DNA of 64,000 nt from Acidobacteriota bacterium (lineage in GTDB: Bacteria > Acidobacteriota > Blastocatellia > Chloracidobacteriales > JADJPF01), in NCBI GenBank assembly GCA_016213785.1, contig JACQZQ010000044.1, positions 89,643 to 153,642 on the forward strand, written 5' to 3'. Within the stretch, counting starts at the first letter, position 1. The number at the start of each line of letters is the position of its first letter. The notes under the pieces are model-generated. The model was not told the DNA's origin. It saw only the letters and a list, made by a program, of their open reading frames with translations, and made no database searches. The position numbers and the translations under genes are program-made. Of the stretch, positions 7,228-17,700 are shown piece after piece.

Positions 7228-8721
7228 ATGGGTGGTGGATATTATGATGGTGATGTAGGTGAACGTAGTCGTTCAACTCAACGAGAAGTTTTTACTTATC
7301 AAGGGTATAGCTCAGATCCTAACGCGGCAACAGGTCGGCGTGAATGTCATGCTGAATTAAATGTTAAAGGAAAAAAACGAGAATGCCGTGACTCTCCTCA
7401 ACACCCTACTTCAACCCCAATTGTTGTAGCAATGGATGTTACCCGCTCTCGTGGTGATGATGCTAAAGTTATCTATAGTAAACTTCCTATGTTTATAGGC
7501 CAAATAATCTTAAAAGGCTATGTTCCTGACCCAGAAGTAAGCTTTTGTGCTATTGGTGATGCTAATTCAGATAATGCTCCAATTCAAGTTGGACAATTTG
7601 AGTCAGATAACCGATTGGATGAAACTTTAAGTAAAATTTGGTTAGAAGAAGGCGGTGGTGGAACAGGGCAAGAATCTTATGAATTAATGGCATATTATTT
7701 TGCAAAACATTCAATACTTGACGCTACAGCGCGAGGTAGAAAAGGCTATTTCTTTTTTGTAGGCGATGAGGGTTTTTATAGCAAAGTAGATAAAAATCAT
7801 ATTAAAAACTATATTGGTGATGATGTTGCTGAAGATGTTCCTTCTGCACAAGTTTTTGCTGAACTACAGCAAAAATACCAAGTTTTTTTTATTTACCCGC
7901 AAAAAACTTGGCAAGAAAGAAAAAGCGATATTGATGCAGAAATTAAAAAACGTGTTGAGGCCGCAGGCGGTCTTTATGAAGGTGTAGATATTCGTGCCTC
8001 ACTACTTTGGAATAACCGTAATGATCTAGATTTACATATAGTTACACCAGCAGGACACCATATTTATTATGGAGATAAACGTGCTCCTTGTGGTGGCTGG
8101 CTAGATGTAGATATGAATGTTCAAGGTGAAACCACTAAACCTGTAGAAAACATTCGATGGAAAAAAGGCGATGCTAAAAAAGGGCGCTATAAAATCTATG
8201 TCCAAAATTATCGTTTTCATGAAAGTAATCAAGCCGCTACCCATTTTAAGCTTGAAGTTGAAGTAAATGGTGAAGTTAAACACTTTGAAGGCCAAACACC
8301 TGCTTATAAATATGGCTCAGATAGTAATGTTGATGTATATGAATTTACTTATGATCCAAATTTGCGCCCTGTAGATGCAAGCGAAGAAGATAAATATGCA
8401 GGATATGATGATGCCACTATTAAACGTCAATGGGCTAGTGTAATCGCTCCTGAAAATATTTTACTTATTGATGATCCTCAAGGAATTGTAGATGTGATGT
8501 TAGGTGCATTAGCTTTAGTAGAAGGCACTTCAGACCTAGATACTTATCTTGTTGATATGCAAGGTCGAGGTCAAACCGAAATTCGCCAAGGTCAAACCAG
8601 AAAAGCACTAGAAGGTCTAGCCGTAAGCTCTTCTGCTACAGCATTAACCAAAATTGAAGGTAGCGGGCTACCTAGCAAAGACGCTGGTAAAAAACGAGGC
8701 GGGAAATCTAAGCGCTTGTAA
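7228..8721 (+). CDS. vWA-domain protein with central DUF2135-like beta-sandwich
   Basis: The N-terminus is glycine-rich (MGGGYYDGDVGERS). Residues about 62-235 form a von Willebrand A-like domain: its metal-site signature appears as Asp70-x-Thr72-x-Ser74, with a later GGGGTGQES loop and the strand GYFFFVGDEGF. Residues about 252-350 resemble the DUF2135/YfaP-type beta-sandwich (LLWNNRNDLDLHIVTPAG, then CGGWLDVDMN). The C-terminus is basic (KKRGGKSKR), and there is no signal peptide, so it is probably cytoplasmic. A strong AGGAGG (7218-7223) sets ATG 7228. Flanked by the J-domain pseudokinase and the PK-like gene, it is likely a metal-dependent binding scaffold. The function is unknown. Confidence 0.75.
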   Translation: MGGGYYDGDVGERSRSTQREVFTYQGYSSDPNAATGRRECHAELNVKGKKRECRDSPQHPTSTPIVVAMDVTRSRGDDAKVIYSKLPMFIGQIILKGYVPDPEVSFCAIGDANSDNAPIQVGQFESDNRLDETLSKIWLEEGGGGTGQESYELMAYYFAKHSILDATARGRKGYFFFVGDEGFYSKVDKNHIKNYIGDDVAEDVPSAQVFAELQQKYQVFFIYPQKTWQERKSDIDAEIKKRVEAAGGLYEGVDIRASLLWNNRNDLDLHIVTPAGHHIYYGDKRAPCGGWLDVDMNVQGETTKPVENIRWKKGDAKKGRYKIYVQNYRFHESNQAATHFKLEVEVNGEVKHFEGQTPAYKYGSDSNVDVYEFTYDPNLRPVDASEEDKYAGYDDATIKRQWASVIAPENILLIDDPQGIVDVMLGALALVEGTSDLDTYLVDMQGRGQTEIRQGQTRKALEGLAVSSSATALTKIEGSGLPSKDAGKKRGGKSKRL

Positions 8722-8737
8722 TGTTAGGGTAAATTTG

Positions 8738-8786
8738 TGTGTTGGGGTAGACACATAGGTCTACCCCAACAGTCTACCCCAACACA
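8738..8786. repeat. REP-like palindromic element, copy 2, with a duplicated arm
   Basis: GTTGGGGTAGAC (8741-8752) pairs with GTCTACCCCAAC (8759-8770) around the loop ACATAG. A second copy of the right arm follows at 8772-8786 and can pair over 15 bases with 8738-8752, so two mutually exclusive hairpins are possible. Its core is the reverse complement of the element at 7176-7197. It separates the vWA gene from the PK-like gene. Confidence 0.8.
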
Positions 8787-8799
8787 GATAAGAGGGAAA

Positions 8800-9732
8800 A
8801 TGTTAATAGCGACTCTACCTGCTATTCACCAAGAGAGATTACTTACCCAAATTATTCAGCATCCATTGGTTGGAGAGCTACGTTATAACACTGGGGTTAT
8901 TTCTGCTTACTCACCTAGAGAAACTTTAACAAGAATACTTCTACTAACTGAACGTTATGGAAAAAAACTTTGGATAGACTTAAAAGGCCGCCAGCTAAGA
9001 ATTACTAATTGGGCTGTGCCAAATTATGGAAAAATAGAACTTAATCATGAAATAGAAGTAGATTGTCCTGCTAAAGTTTACTTTCGTGGAAATGATTTTT
9101 CTGAGCTAAAAATAGTACGAGGTAATATTATTTATGTTGATCCTCCACCTCGTTATGCCGTAGGTAGTGGTCAAGCAATTAATATTCATGGTAATAACTT
9201 AAAAATAAAAGGGTATTTTACTCAAGAAGACTTAGCCTATATTGCTCTAGCAAGTGAACTAGGTGTTAATAATTTTATGCTTTCTTTTGTAGAAGGCTTT
9301 TCAGATATAACCGATTTTCAGAGTCTTTGGCAAAAATATTTACTAATTAATAATCCAAATATAGTGCTAAAAATAGAATCTCCTAAGGGGTTAGAGTTTA
9401 TTAATAGTTTTGAAATAAAGTCTATCCCTAATTGTTCATTAATGGCTGCTCGTGATGATTTAATGATTAATATTGGAGAAAATAAAGCTGAAATCCTACT
9501 TGCCCTTAAGCAAATTATTAAGCAAGATCCACAGGCTATAGTAGCCTCACGTATTTTTGCTAGTTTAGAAAATGGTTCTGTTTCAATGGGCGATTTTGCT
9601 GATTTAGCCTTAATGCACCATCTTGGCTACTCTCGCTTTATGTTTTCTGATGGAATTTGTAACCAATATTTTGATAAAGCTATTCAAGCATGGGAGAATT
9701 TTTTATCTGTATTTGATAAGCTAGATTTATAA
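8800..9732 (+). CDS. Pyruvate-kinase-like protein lacking the C-terminal domain
   Basis: The 310-residue product follows the order of pyruvate kinase A and B domains. LRYNTG (Arg28, Asn30) matches the substrate-binding MNFSHG block, IDLKGRQLR (60-67) matches DTKGPEIR, and GVNNFMLSFV matches the GVDFIALSFV strand. VLKIESPKG (Lys191, Glu193) matches the catalytic KIEN segment, and AARDDL (Asp220) matches ARGDL. The B domain is short and the allosteric C domain is absent (typical pyruvate kinases have about 470 residues or more). Key catalytic residues look kept, so it may bind a phosphoenolpyruvate-like ligand. ATG 8800 follows AGAGGG; an upstream in-frame start would lie inside the palindrome. 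Confidence 0.7.
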   Translation: MLIATLPAIHQERLLTQIIQHPLVGELRYNTGVISAYSPRETLTRILLLTERYGKKLWIDLKGRQLRITNWAVPNYGKIELNHEIEVDCPAKVYFRGNDFSELKIVRGNIIYVDPPPRYAVGSGQAINIHGNNLKIKGYFTQEDLAYIALASELGVNNFMLSFVEGFSDITDFQSLWQKYLLINNPNIVLKIESPKGLEFINSFEIKSIPNCSLMAARDDLMINIGENKAEILLALKQIIKQDPQAIVASRIFASLENGSVSMGDFADLALMHHLGYSRFMFSDGICNQYFDKAIQAWENFLSVFDKLDL

Positions 9733-9777
9733 TTTGTAAAATAGTAGAGGAAATTTCTTTTTAAGGCTAAAAACCAA

Positions 9778-9807
9778 CATAACTTGTAAAGCAAATTACG
9801 AGTTATG
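9778..9807. terminator. Stem-loop between convergent genes
   Basis: A 12-bp stem with one G-T pair (9778-9789 with 9796-9807) closes a 6-base loop between the ends of the PK-like gene and the STAS gene. It has no U-tract on either strand. A bidirectional transcript end is plausible. Confidence 0.45.
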
Positions 9808-9837
9808 TCGATTTCTAATAAAATTACTTAAGAAAAC

Positions 9838-10179
9838 TTAAAAGCTGTCAATAGCTTTTCCTTCATCGTCAAAAGTATCAAAAACTGTTAATAATTTGGT
9901 AATAGCTAAAAGCTCTGTCATTTTCTTAGTTAAGTTAAGTAGTTTAAGTTTGGCACCGCGGTTTTGTGCAGAAGTATAGCAACCTACTAAAGTTCCTACT
10001 CCAGAACTATCCATATAATTTAATTCTGCTAAATTAAGCAAAATACTTTTGCATCCACCATCTATTGCTTTATTTACATGATCACGTAGTGCTATGTTGC
10101 TTTCGCCTAAAGTGATACGACCAGAAACATCAATAATAGTTACACCTGATACCTCTCGCACGTTAAAAGTAACAGACAT
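9838..10179 (-). CDS. STAS-domain anti-sigma factor antagonist
   Basis: The 113-residue protein is a single STAS domain of the SpoIIAA/RsbV type. Such proteins bind an anti-sigma kinase when unphosphorylated and release it when a conserved serine is phosphorylated. The phospho-site segment reads NYMDSSGVGTL, with Asp57 and Ser58/Ser59. The N-terminal strand VSGVTIIDVSGRITLGES is typical. AGGAGG lies 8 bases before the ATG. No RsbW-type kinase gene is adjacent, so its partner must be elsewhere. Length and motifs are normal. Confidence 0.92.
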   Translation of the reverse strand: MSVTFNVREVSGVTIIDVSGRITLGESNIALRDHVNKAIDGGCKSILLNLAELNYMDSSGVGTLVGCYTSAQNRGAKLKLLNLTKKMTELLAITKLLTVFDTFDDEGKAIDSF

Positions 10180-10310
10180 TGAATTTGCCCTCCTAGAAAT
10201 TTATTTTGCCCGAGTTTATCAAAATTTATTAATAAAATGGAATGATTTTATGCCAAAAATTAAAATAAATGTTTTTATTTAGGATAATATATTTTTATTT
10301 ATTATATTTC

Positions 10311-10943
10311 TTAAGTATTTTCTACTGTAATGTTTATAAGATCTAAGAAATTTTTCTCTGAAAATGTTACTGATAAATTTTTAGCAATACATTCAAATGT
10401 ATTATCTTTTAGTGCAAAAATAAAATGTTTATAGCCATTATTTGATAAATTGCAGCTTTCTAGAACAGGGAATTTTTCTATTACAGCTATTTTCCATAGT
10501 GAGTTTACCACCTCTCCAACTCCTAAACATTCATCTAACCCTTTAGAAAATAAAGGATGTTCTGATAAATTTTCTTCATTAGGATAACCAAATTGGCTAA
10601 TCAAAGGCTCTTGAATTTCTACTATAGCATTTCCTAATTCTAGATAAGTCCCATTATTAGAAATATTTGGAGACAAAGCTTTAAATATTAAAAGTGTTTT
10701 TTGGGCTATTTCTAAAACAATTTCTCTTGAATCCGATAGATCAGGAATACAACCTATATCATAGTTAATTACATATTCTTCGCCTTTAGCTAAAGCCAAT
10801 TGTTGTTTAGCTAGTGCATATTCATCACGAGCAATTAAGTAATCTTGCCAGTTATCTGAATGGCTTTCTAAAATTTTAATGCTAGCTTGGTTAAATTTTT
10901 CTTTAGCAGAAAAAAATATAGCAGCAACTTCTTCTATATTCAT
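10311..10943 (-). CDS. Hypothetical protein, 210 aa
   Basis: I do not recognise this protein. It is acidic, without signal peptide or membrane span. The first 60 residues are helical with heptad-like spacing (EEVAAIFFSAKEKFNQASIK, then DEYALAKQQLALAKG). The C-terminal part contains aromatic and hydrophobic strands (KHFIFALKDNTFECIAKNL). The last segment resembles a motif in small single-domain proteins of polymorphic or immunity type, but that resemblance is weak. It is monocistronic, 130 bases upstream of the STAS gene on the same strand. No clear ribosome site precedes ATG 10943. Confidence 0.6.
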   Translation of the reverse strand: MNIEEVAAIFFSAKEKFNQASIKILESHSDNWQDYLIARDEYALAKQQLALAKGEEYVINYDIGCIPDLSDSREIVLEIAQKTLLIFKALSPNISNNGTYLELGNAIVEIQEPLISQFGYPNEENLSEHPLFSKGLDECLGVGEVVNSLWKIAVIEKFPVLESCNLSNNGYKHFIFALKDNTFECIAKNLSVTFSEKNFLDLINITVENT

Positions 10944-11030
10944 AAAATATTGAATTGGAGTAAGTTATTTGAAAAGATTACTTTGTCTAAAAAGCTTTTT
11001 TCCTGTTTCCAGCAAATAATTGATAGTTGA

Positions 11031-11062
11031 TAATAACCCAGTGATTTATTGCTGGGTTATTA
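11031..11062 (-). terminator. Terminator of the FKBP gene
   Basis: The arms TAATAACCCAG (11031-11041) and CTGGGTTATTA (11052-11062) form a perfect 11-bp stem with a 10-base loop, 15 bases after the FKBP stop on the minus strand. The tail is only weakly T-rich. Confidence 0.6.
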
Positions 11063-11077
11063 TACTACTATCTTAAA

Positions 11078-11590
11078 TTACTTAATATCAACTAATTCAA
11101 CCACAAAAATTAATGTAGCGTTAGGAGGAATTACTCCCCCTGCACCGCGTTCACCATAAGCAAGTGGTGAAGGGATAACAAGTATTGCTTGATCGCCAAT
11201 TCCTAGCTTTGCAATACCTTCATCCCAACCTTTAATAACTTGTCCAGTCCCTAGCTTAAAAGCTATAGGTTCACCTCGACCAGGATCACGCGAACTATCA
11301 AACTTAGTTCCATCTGTTAAAGTTCCTGTATAGTGAACTAATACTGTATCGCCAGTAGCAGGTTTACGCGCTGTAGGGTTTGTTTTAGTAGGAACAAATG
11401 TTAATCCTGTTTCTGTAGTAACAGCAGTAGTACTAGCATTAGTCGCAGCTTTAGTAGGTGTTGTAGCAGGTTTGGTTGCAACAGCACGAGGTTTTTTGCG
11501 GCGCACTGGAGGCTTTTTTCCTTCTGTTTGGCTATATCCAAAAGAGCTAAATAGACAAATTAACAATGTAGTTAAAATAAATTTTCTCAT
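11078..11590 (-). CDS. Exported FKBP-type peptidyl-prolyl isomerase
   Basis: A signal peptide (MRKFILTTLLICLFSSFGYSQ) is followed by a basic, Ala/Thr/Pro-rich linker (about 25-70) and one FKBP domain. The domain shows VLVHYTGTLTDGTKFDSS, GQVIKGWDEG, IPSPLAYGERGAGGVIPPNATLIF and a final VELVDI strand. The enzyme isomerises X-Pro bonds and should act in the periplasm. The linker may tether it to the envelope. The divergent neighbour is the large alpha-2-macroglobulin gene, another envelope protein, with about 170 bases of shared upstream DNA. Domain length is normal and active-site aromatics appear intact. Confidence 0.92.
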   Translation of the reverse strand: MRKFILTTLLICLFSSFGYSQTEGKKPPVRRKKPRAVATKPATTPTKAATNASTTAVTTETGLTFVPTKTNPTARKPATGDTVLVHYTGTLTDGTKFDSSRDPGRGEPIAFKLGTGQVIKGWDEGIAKLGIGDQAILVIPSPLAYGERGAGGVIPPNATLIFVVELVDIK

Positions 11591-11760
11591 TATTTTTCCT
11601 TTAGTTTTTAAGAATGCAGAGATAAAACAGAGATAAGGATAGATTATAAACCTAATTCATAGTAAAAAGTAGAAGGCATTTGGGAACATTCTTACCCTTT
11701 TGTGCGACTAAACATTGATTTCTATTAATCTTAACCCTGTAAAAATTTAAGGTGGTTGTA

Positions 11761-14700
11761 ATGAATGATAATAAAAAAGCCGTTCTTGTTGCATTATCAG
11801 TGTTTTTAATTGTATCGGTTGTTGGTGCAACATGGTTTTATTATAGAAAAACACATGTTGAAACTGAACCTATCAAAAAACTGATCTCATCCAAAAATAA
11901 AAAAGGTTTGCAATTTCGCTTAAGTGATGGTGAAGCAGAGTTACCTAAACGAGTTCCAGTTGTTGAGGCTAAACCTATTTCAGATGCTGATGCTGAGAGC
12001 ATATTGAGCCGCTTAGAACCAATAAAATCAGAAGAAAGCGATAAAACTGAGTTTGCTTTAAGAGAAAATTCTCTCCCTCCACCTAAAACAGGGACAATAA
12101 TTAATACGAAATTTCCACCCAATAAAAATCTAAAAGTCGATGAGTCTTCTAAATCAGGCGTTTTAGAAGTTGTAAGATATTCCCCTCAAGGTGATGTCCC
12201 AGTAGCGGTTAACTTAAGTGTTACTTTTTCTCAGCCAATGGTTGCATTAACTTCGCAGTCTGAAGCCTCACAAAATGTTCCAGTTAAAATTAGTCCTCAA
12301 GTCGAAGGCAAATGGCGTTGGCTAGGAACAAAGACTTTAGTTTTTGAACCTAAAAACCGTTTTCCTATGTCTACAGAATATTCTGTTGACATTGATACAA
12401 CAATAAAATCAGCCTTAGGGCAAAGTCTGCAAACCCCTACTAAATGGAAGTTTAAGACTCCAACCCTAACCTTAAAAAATCACTTTCCTACAGGCGGCTC
12501 TGTAGGTACTGACCCAGTAATTTTTTTAGAATTTGATCAGGAAATAAATAAAACTACAGTACTTGAAAGTATTAAAGTAAAGTCTGATAAAGCTAGCTAT
12601 AAAGTTAGATTAGCAACAAAGGCAGAAATTGAAGCAAATAAAGAAATACAATATCTAGTTAAATCAGCTAAAGATAAATATTCTTTGGCTATTAAAGTCG
12701 ATAATGGGTTGGTTGATAAGCTAATTTCACCACTTCCAAATGATACAAATATAACTGTTAGTCTAGAAGCAGGCGCTAGATCAGCAGAAGGAACTCTTAA
12801 AACACCTGCTAAACAAGAGTTTGGATTTACTACCTATAGCCCTTTACAAGTAACCTCACATTCTTGTTATGAGCAGAGATACGCATGTGAGCCTTCAGGA
12901 TATGTAAATTTGTCTTTTAATAATTTGCTAGATCCTAAATCTTTAGACCTTTCTAAAACAGAAATTACCCCTAAGCTTGAAGGTATGAAAATGCAAGTTA
13001 ATGGTTATTACATAACTATTACAGGGAAATTTAAGGGTAAAAGAGTTTATAAATTAAAACTTCAGAAAGGCTTTATTAAAGATGTTTTTGGGCAGTATTT
13101 AGAAACTCCTACAACTCTTGATTTTTATATTGGCCCAAGCCCTAAAAAGCTATCATCTTTAGGACAATATTTTTTAGTCCTAGACCCATTTGGCCCAGCA
13201 AAATTGCCCGTATTTACAACTAACCATAAAGAATTAAGAGCAAACCTTTATGCCGTTCAACCTGAAGATTTTAAGGAATTTGTTAAGGTTAACAGCACTC
13301 TTTATGACTATGAAAAAGAGACTTATAGGCAAACTGTAGGAAAATTAATTTCTTCAAACATAATAAAAATAAATTCTATTGATGATGAGCAGATTGAAAC
13401 ATCAATAGACCTAGGTGATGTACTTCAAACTAGTGGGGGGCAAGTTTTTGTCTTAATTGAACCTACAGACCAGCCAAAAGAGGTTTGGAAACGTCAATAT
13501 ATTAGAAAATGGGTGCAATACACTGATATAGGGCTTGATGCTATAGTTGATAATGAAGAAATGCTTGTTTGGGCTAATTCACTAAAAACAGGTAAAGCCC
13601 TAGCAGGTGTAGAAGTTTCTTTGAGAAATCAAACTGCTACAACAGGAGCAGATGGAATTGCTAGGCTTAAGCTAGATAATTTAAGAAACCCTGCGGTTTT
13701 AGTAGGAAAAAAAGGCAAAGACACTGTGATTTTGCCTCCTAATAATTATGGCTATATAGAAGAAGGTATTTGGACAAGGGTAGAGACAGAAAATACTCTA
13801 AGTTGGTATGTAGTTGATGATAGAAAGACTTATCGCCCTGGCGAGAAAGTTACTATAAAGGGGTGGGTAAGAGCTTTTGAAAATAAAAAAGGTGGTGATA
13901 TAAAACTTGCTGGTGAAGTTAAAACTGTTAACTACAAATTAAATGACTCTCAAGGTAATAAAATCTCTAATGGCACAACACAGGTTAATCCATTGGGAGG
14001 GTTTAACTTAGAGCTTACTCTTACTCCAACAATGAATTTAGGTAATGCTAATTTAGAGTTTCAGGCTGTAGCGCCAAACTCAAATTACAACTACTTGCAG
14101 TTTTATCATAACTTTGAAGTACAAGAGTTTCGCCGACCTGAATTTGAAGTCTCAACTAAGGCTAGTGAAAATATTAATATAATTGGTGGACATAGCAATG
14201 TTACTGTTTCAGCAAACTACTATTCTGGAGGAAACCTTAATAATGCTGATGTAAATTGGCAAGTTACCCAATCACCAACAACTTATACACCTCCTAATCG
14301 TGGTGATTATACTTTTGGCAAATGGACACCTTGGTGGACAACTCCTTCCTACAGTTATTATGGCCGTCATGGTCGTTATTATGCTGATGAAGAAGATAGA
14401 GAAGCTATTAATGAAGGCTCTAGCTCAGAACCAGAAACTTTTCCAGCAAAAACTAACCCTAATGGAACACATAATTTAAGAATAGACTTTGATTCTGTTA
14501 ATCCCGCTCAACCTACAAGCTTAAATGTCCAAGCAACTGTAATGGATGTTAACCGACAAGCTTGGTCATCATCATCAACTTTACTTGTTCACCCATCTAA
14601 CCTTTACGTAGGGTTGCGTAGCGAGAAGACTTTTGTTGATAAAGGAGAACCCTTTCTTATTAAGTCTATTGTTACTGATATTGATGGAAAAGCCATTGCT

Positions 14701-17700
14701 AACACCAATATTAACTTAAGTTTAGTAAGAATTGAGTATGAGTATGATAATGATGGTAGACTTAAGACTAAAGAACTTGATCTTCAAACTCAAACTATAA
14801 CATCTGTTAGTGATGGAATAGATGTTAAATTCTTACCAAAAGAAGGTGGTAGCTATCAGCTTACTGCAACAATTCTTGATGAAAATGCCAGACCAAACCA
14901 AACGCAATTAACGCTTTGGGTATCAGGTGGAAAATCCTTACCTGAAAGAGACTTAAAACAAGAACAAATACAGTTAATTCCTGATAAGAAAGAATATAAA
15001 GTTGGTGAGACTGCCCAAATCCTTGTACAAGCGCCATTTTATCCTGCTGAGGGTTTGTTAACTTTACGCCGCTTAGGTGTTATAAAGAGCGAAAGATTTA
15101 CTATCACCTCATCAACTTACACAATAAAAGTGCCAATTGATGAAAGCTATTTGCCTAATCTTTATGTTCAGGTTGACTTAGTAGGAGAGTCTGAAAGAGT
15201 AAAAACTGATAAAGGCGGCGAGCAAGATGGTAGCGTTGATGTGCTACTACCTAAGCGGCCTGCTTTTGCTGTAGGACAATTAAACCTATCAATTCCACCT
15301 GTTTCTAGAACTTTAATAGTAGATGCTAAGCCTAAACAAAGTGCAGTTGAACCAGGAGGAGAAACTGTTATTGAGCTAAACTTAAAAGATTCAAATAACA
15401 AGCCTGTAGAAAATGGTGAAGTAGCACTTTTTGTTGTAGATGAAGCTATTCTTGCGCTTTCAGGCTATAAAATGCCAAACCCTATAGATACTTTTTATGC
15501 CCAACGTAGCCCTTCCGTTTCAGATACTCACTTAAGAAGTTCCGTAGTCTTAGCTAATAATAAAGACATAGAAACTCAATTAGCTTCAAATGAGCAAAAT
15601 ATTCCAGCAGATAAACAAGTTCTTAGAATGGAAGAAGATCTTAGAGAGAAAGCAAACCGTGATATGAGTGGAGTTGCTGGTGGGGTTGAGGGAGGTGTTA
15701 TTGGCGGTGTAGTTGGAGACGCTGCGCCACCACCACCACCAATGCCAGTCGCCGAAGCACCTGCTCAATCAGCACGCGCCAGTAAAATGGAGGCTAGAAA
15801 GATTGCAGATCTTCCTGCAAATGGTCGTGGTTTTACATCGGAACTAAAAGCAATTTCTGTTATTGAGCCTAAACCTGATGGAAAACCTATTCGTGTTAGA
15901 GAAGATTTTAATGCTTTAGCAATTTTTGAAGCCGCGCTATCTACTGATAATAAAGGACATGCTGAAGTAAAAATTAAACTTCCTGATAGTTTAACTCGCT
16001 ATCGTATAATGGCTGTTGCTGTAGCAGGTGAAAAGCAATTTGGTATGGGAGAATCTACACTAACGGCTCGAATGCCTTTGATGGTAAGACCTTCAGCCCC
16101 ACGCTTTCTTAATTTTGGTGATAAATTTGAATTTCCAATTGTTGTACAAAATCAAACAGATGCACCACTAAGTGTAGATGTAGCGATGAGAGCCACAAAT
16201 GCTACATTAACTTCTGGCTTAGGCCGCCGTTTAACTGTTCCAGCTAATGAACGTGTAGAAGTTCGCTTGCCTGTTTCAGCAGAAATGGCTGGAAAAGCTC
16301 GCTTTCAAATAGGTGTAGTCTCAGGTAAATGGACAGATGCAGCACAAGTTTCTTTACCTGTTTGGACTCCTGCAACTACTGAGGCTTTTGCAACTTATGG
16401 GACTTTTGAAGAAGACGCAATTATCCAACCAGTTAAAGCTCCAGCAGATATTTATAAACAATTTGGAGGTTTAGAAATCTCAACCTCTTCAACCCAACTC
16501 CAAGAACTAACTGACGCAGTCCTCTATATTGTCTCTTATCCTTATGAATGCAGTGAACAAGTCTCATCAAGGGTTATGGCAATTGCTGCATTAAAAGATG
16601 TTCTAGGAGCTTTTAAGGCCGAAGGTTTACCTAAAGCAGAGGAATTAGAAACTGCTTTAGCGCGAGATATGAAAAGACTTCAATCATTACAAAATAATGA
16701 TGGAGGCTTTGATTATTGGCGAAAAGACTATGAATCCGATCCTTACCTTACAGTTCACGTTACGCATGCAATAGTGCGAGCAAAAGAAAAGGGTTTTGCT
16801 GTTCCTGAGAACACTTTAACACGCGCTCAAAATTACTTGAGAAATATAGAGAGCTATCTTTATCGTCCTTATTACAGCCAAGAAATAAGAGACTCTATAG
16901 TTTCTTACTCTCTTTATGTTAGAAAACTAATGGGAGATAAAGACATAAATAAAGCTAAACAATTAGTTTATCAGCGTAAATTGGAAAAACTTCCTATAGA
17001 AGCAATTGGTTGGTTATGGTCTGTTCTAGCAGGTGATCCTGGTTCAAAACAAGAGCTAGAACAAATTCGGCAATTTATTATTAATAAAGCTACTGAAACG
17101 GCAGCAACGGCTCATTTTGTTACAGATTATAAAGATGGCGCATACCTACTACTTGCTTCAGATTATAGGACAGATGCAATCCTTTTAGATGCATTACTTA
17201 CAGATCAACCAAGTAGCGATCTAATCCCTAAATTAGTTCGAGGGCTACTTGACCATCGCAAAGCAGGTAGATGGGAAAGCACACAAGAAAATGTGTTTGT
17301 TTTACTAGCTTTAGACCGTTATTTTGCCACTTATGAAAAAGCTACACCTAATTTTATAGCTAGAATTTGGTTAGGAGATAAATTTGCTGGTGAACACGCA
17401 TTTAAGGGGCGAACTACGGAAAAACATCAAGTTAATATTCCTATGAATTACTTAAGCGATACAGAACAAAACCTAACATTAAGTAAAGAAGGAGTTGGAA
17501 GAATCTACTATCGTGCTGGAATGCGTTATGCTCCAAAAAACTTAGATTTACCTGCTGCTGAGTATGGTTTTACTGTAGAAAGAAAATATGAGGCTATTGA
17601 TAATCCAGAGGATGTAAAGCTCGATAAAGACGGGATTTGGCGAATTAAAGCAGGCGCTAGAGTAAGAGTTCACTTAAGTATGGTTGCTCAAGCTAGGCGC

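Noticed and set aside
8737..8799. Upstream start for the PK-like protein
   Set aside because: These 21 codons are made of the palindromic element; a ribosome site directly precedes ATG 8800.
9838..10179. Part of an adjacent RsbW/RsbV partner-switch operon
   Set aside because: No anti-sigma kinase gene is next to the STAS gene; the upstream neighbour is an unrelated unknown protein.
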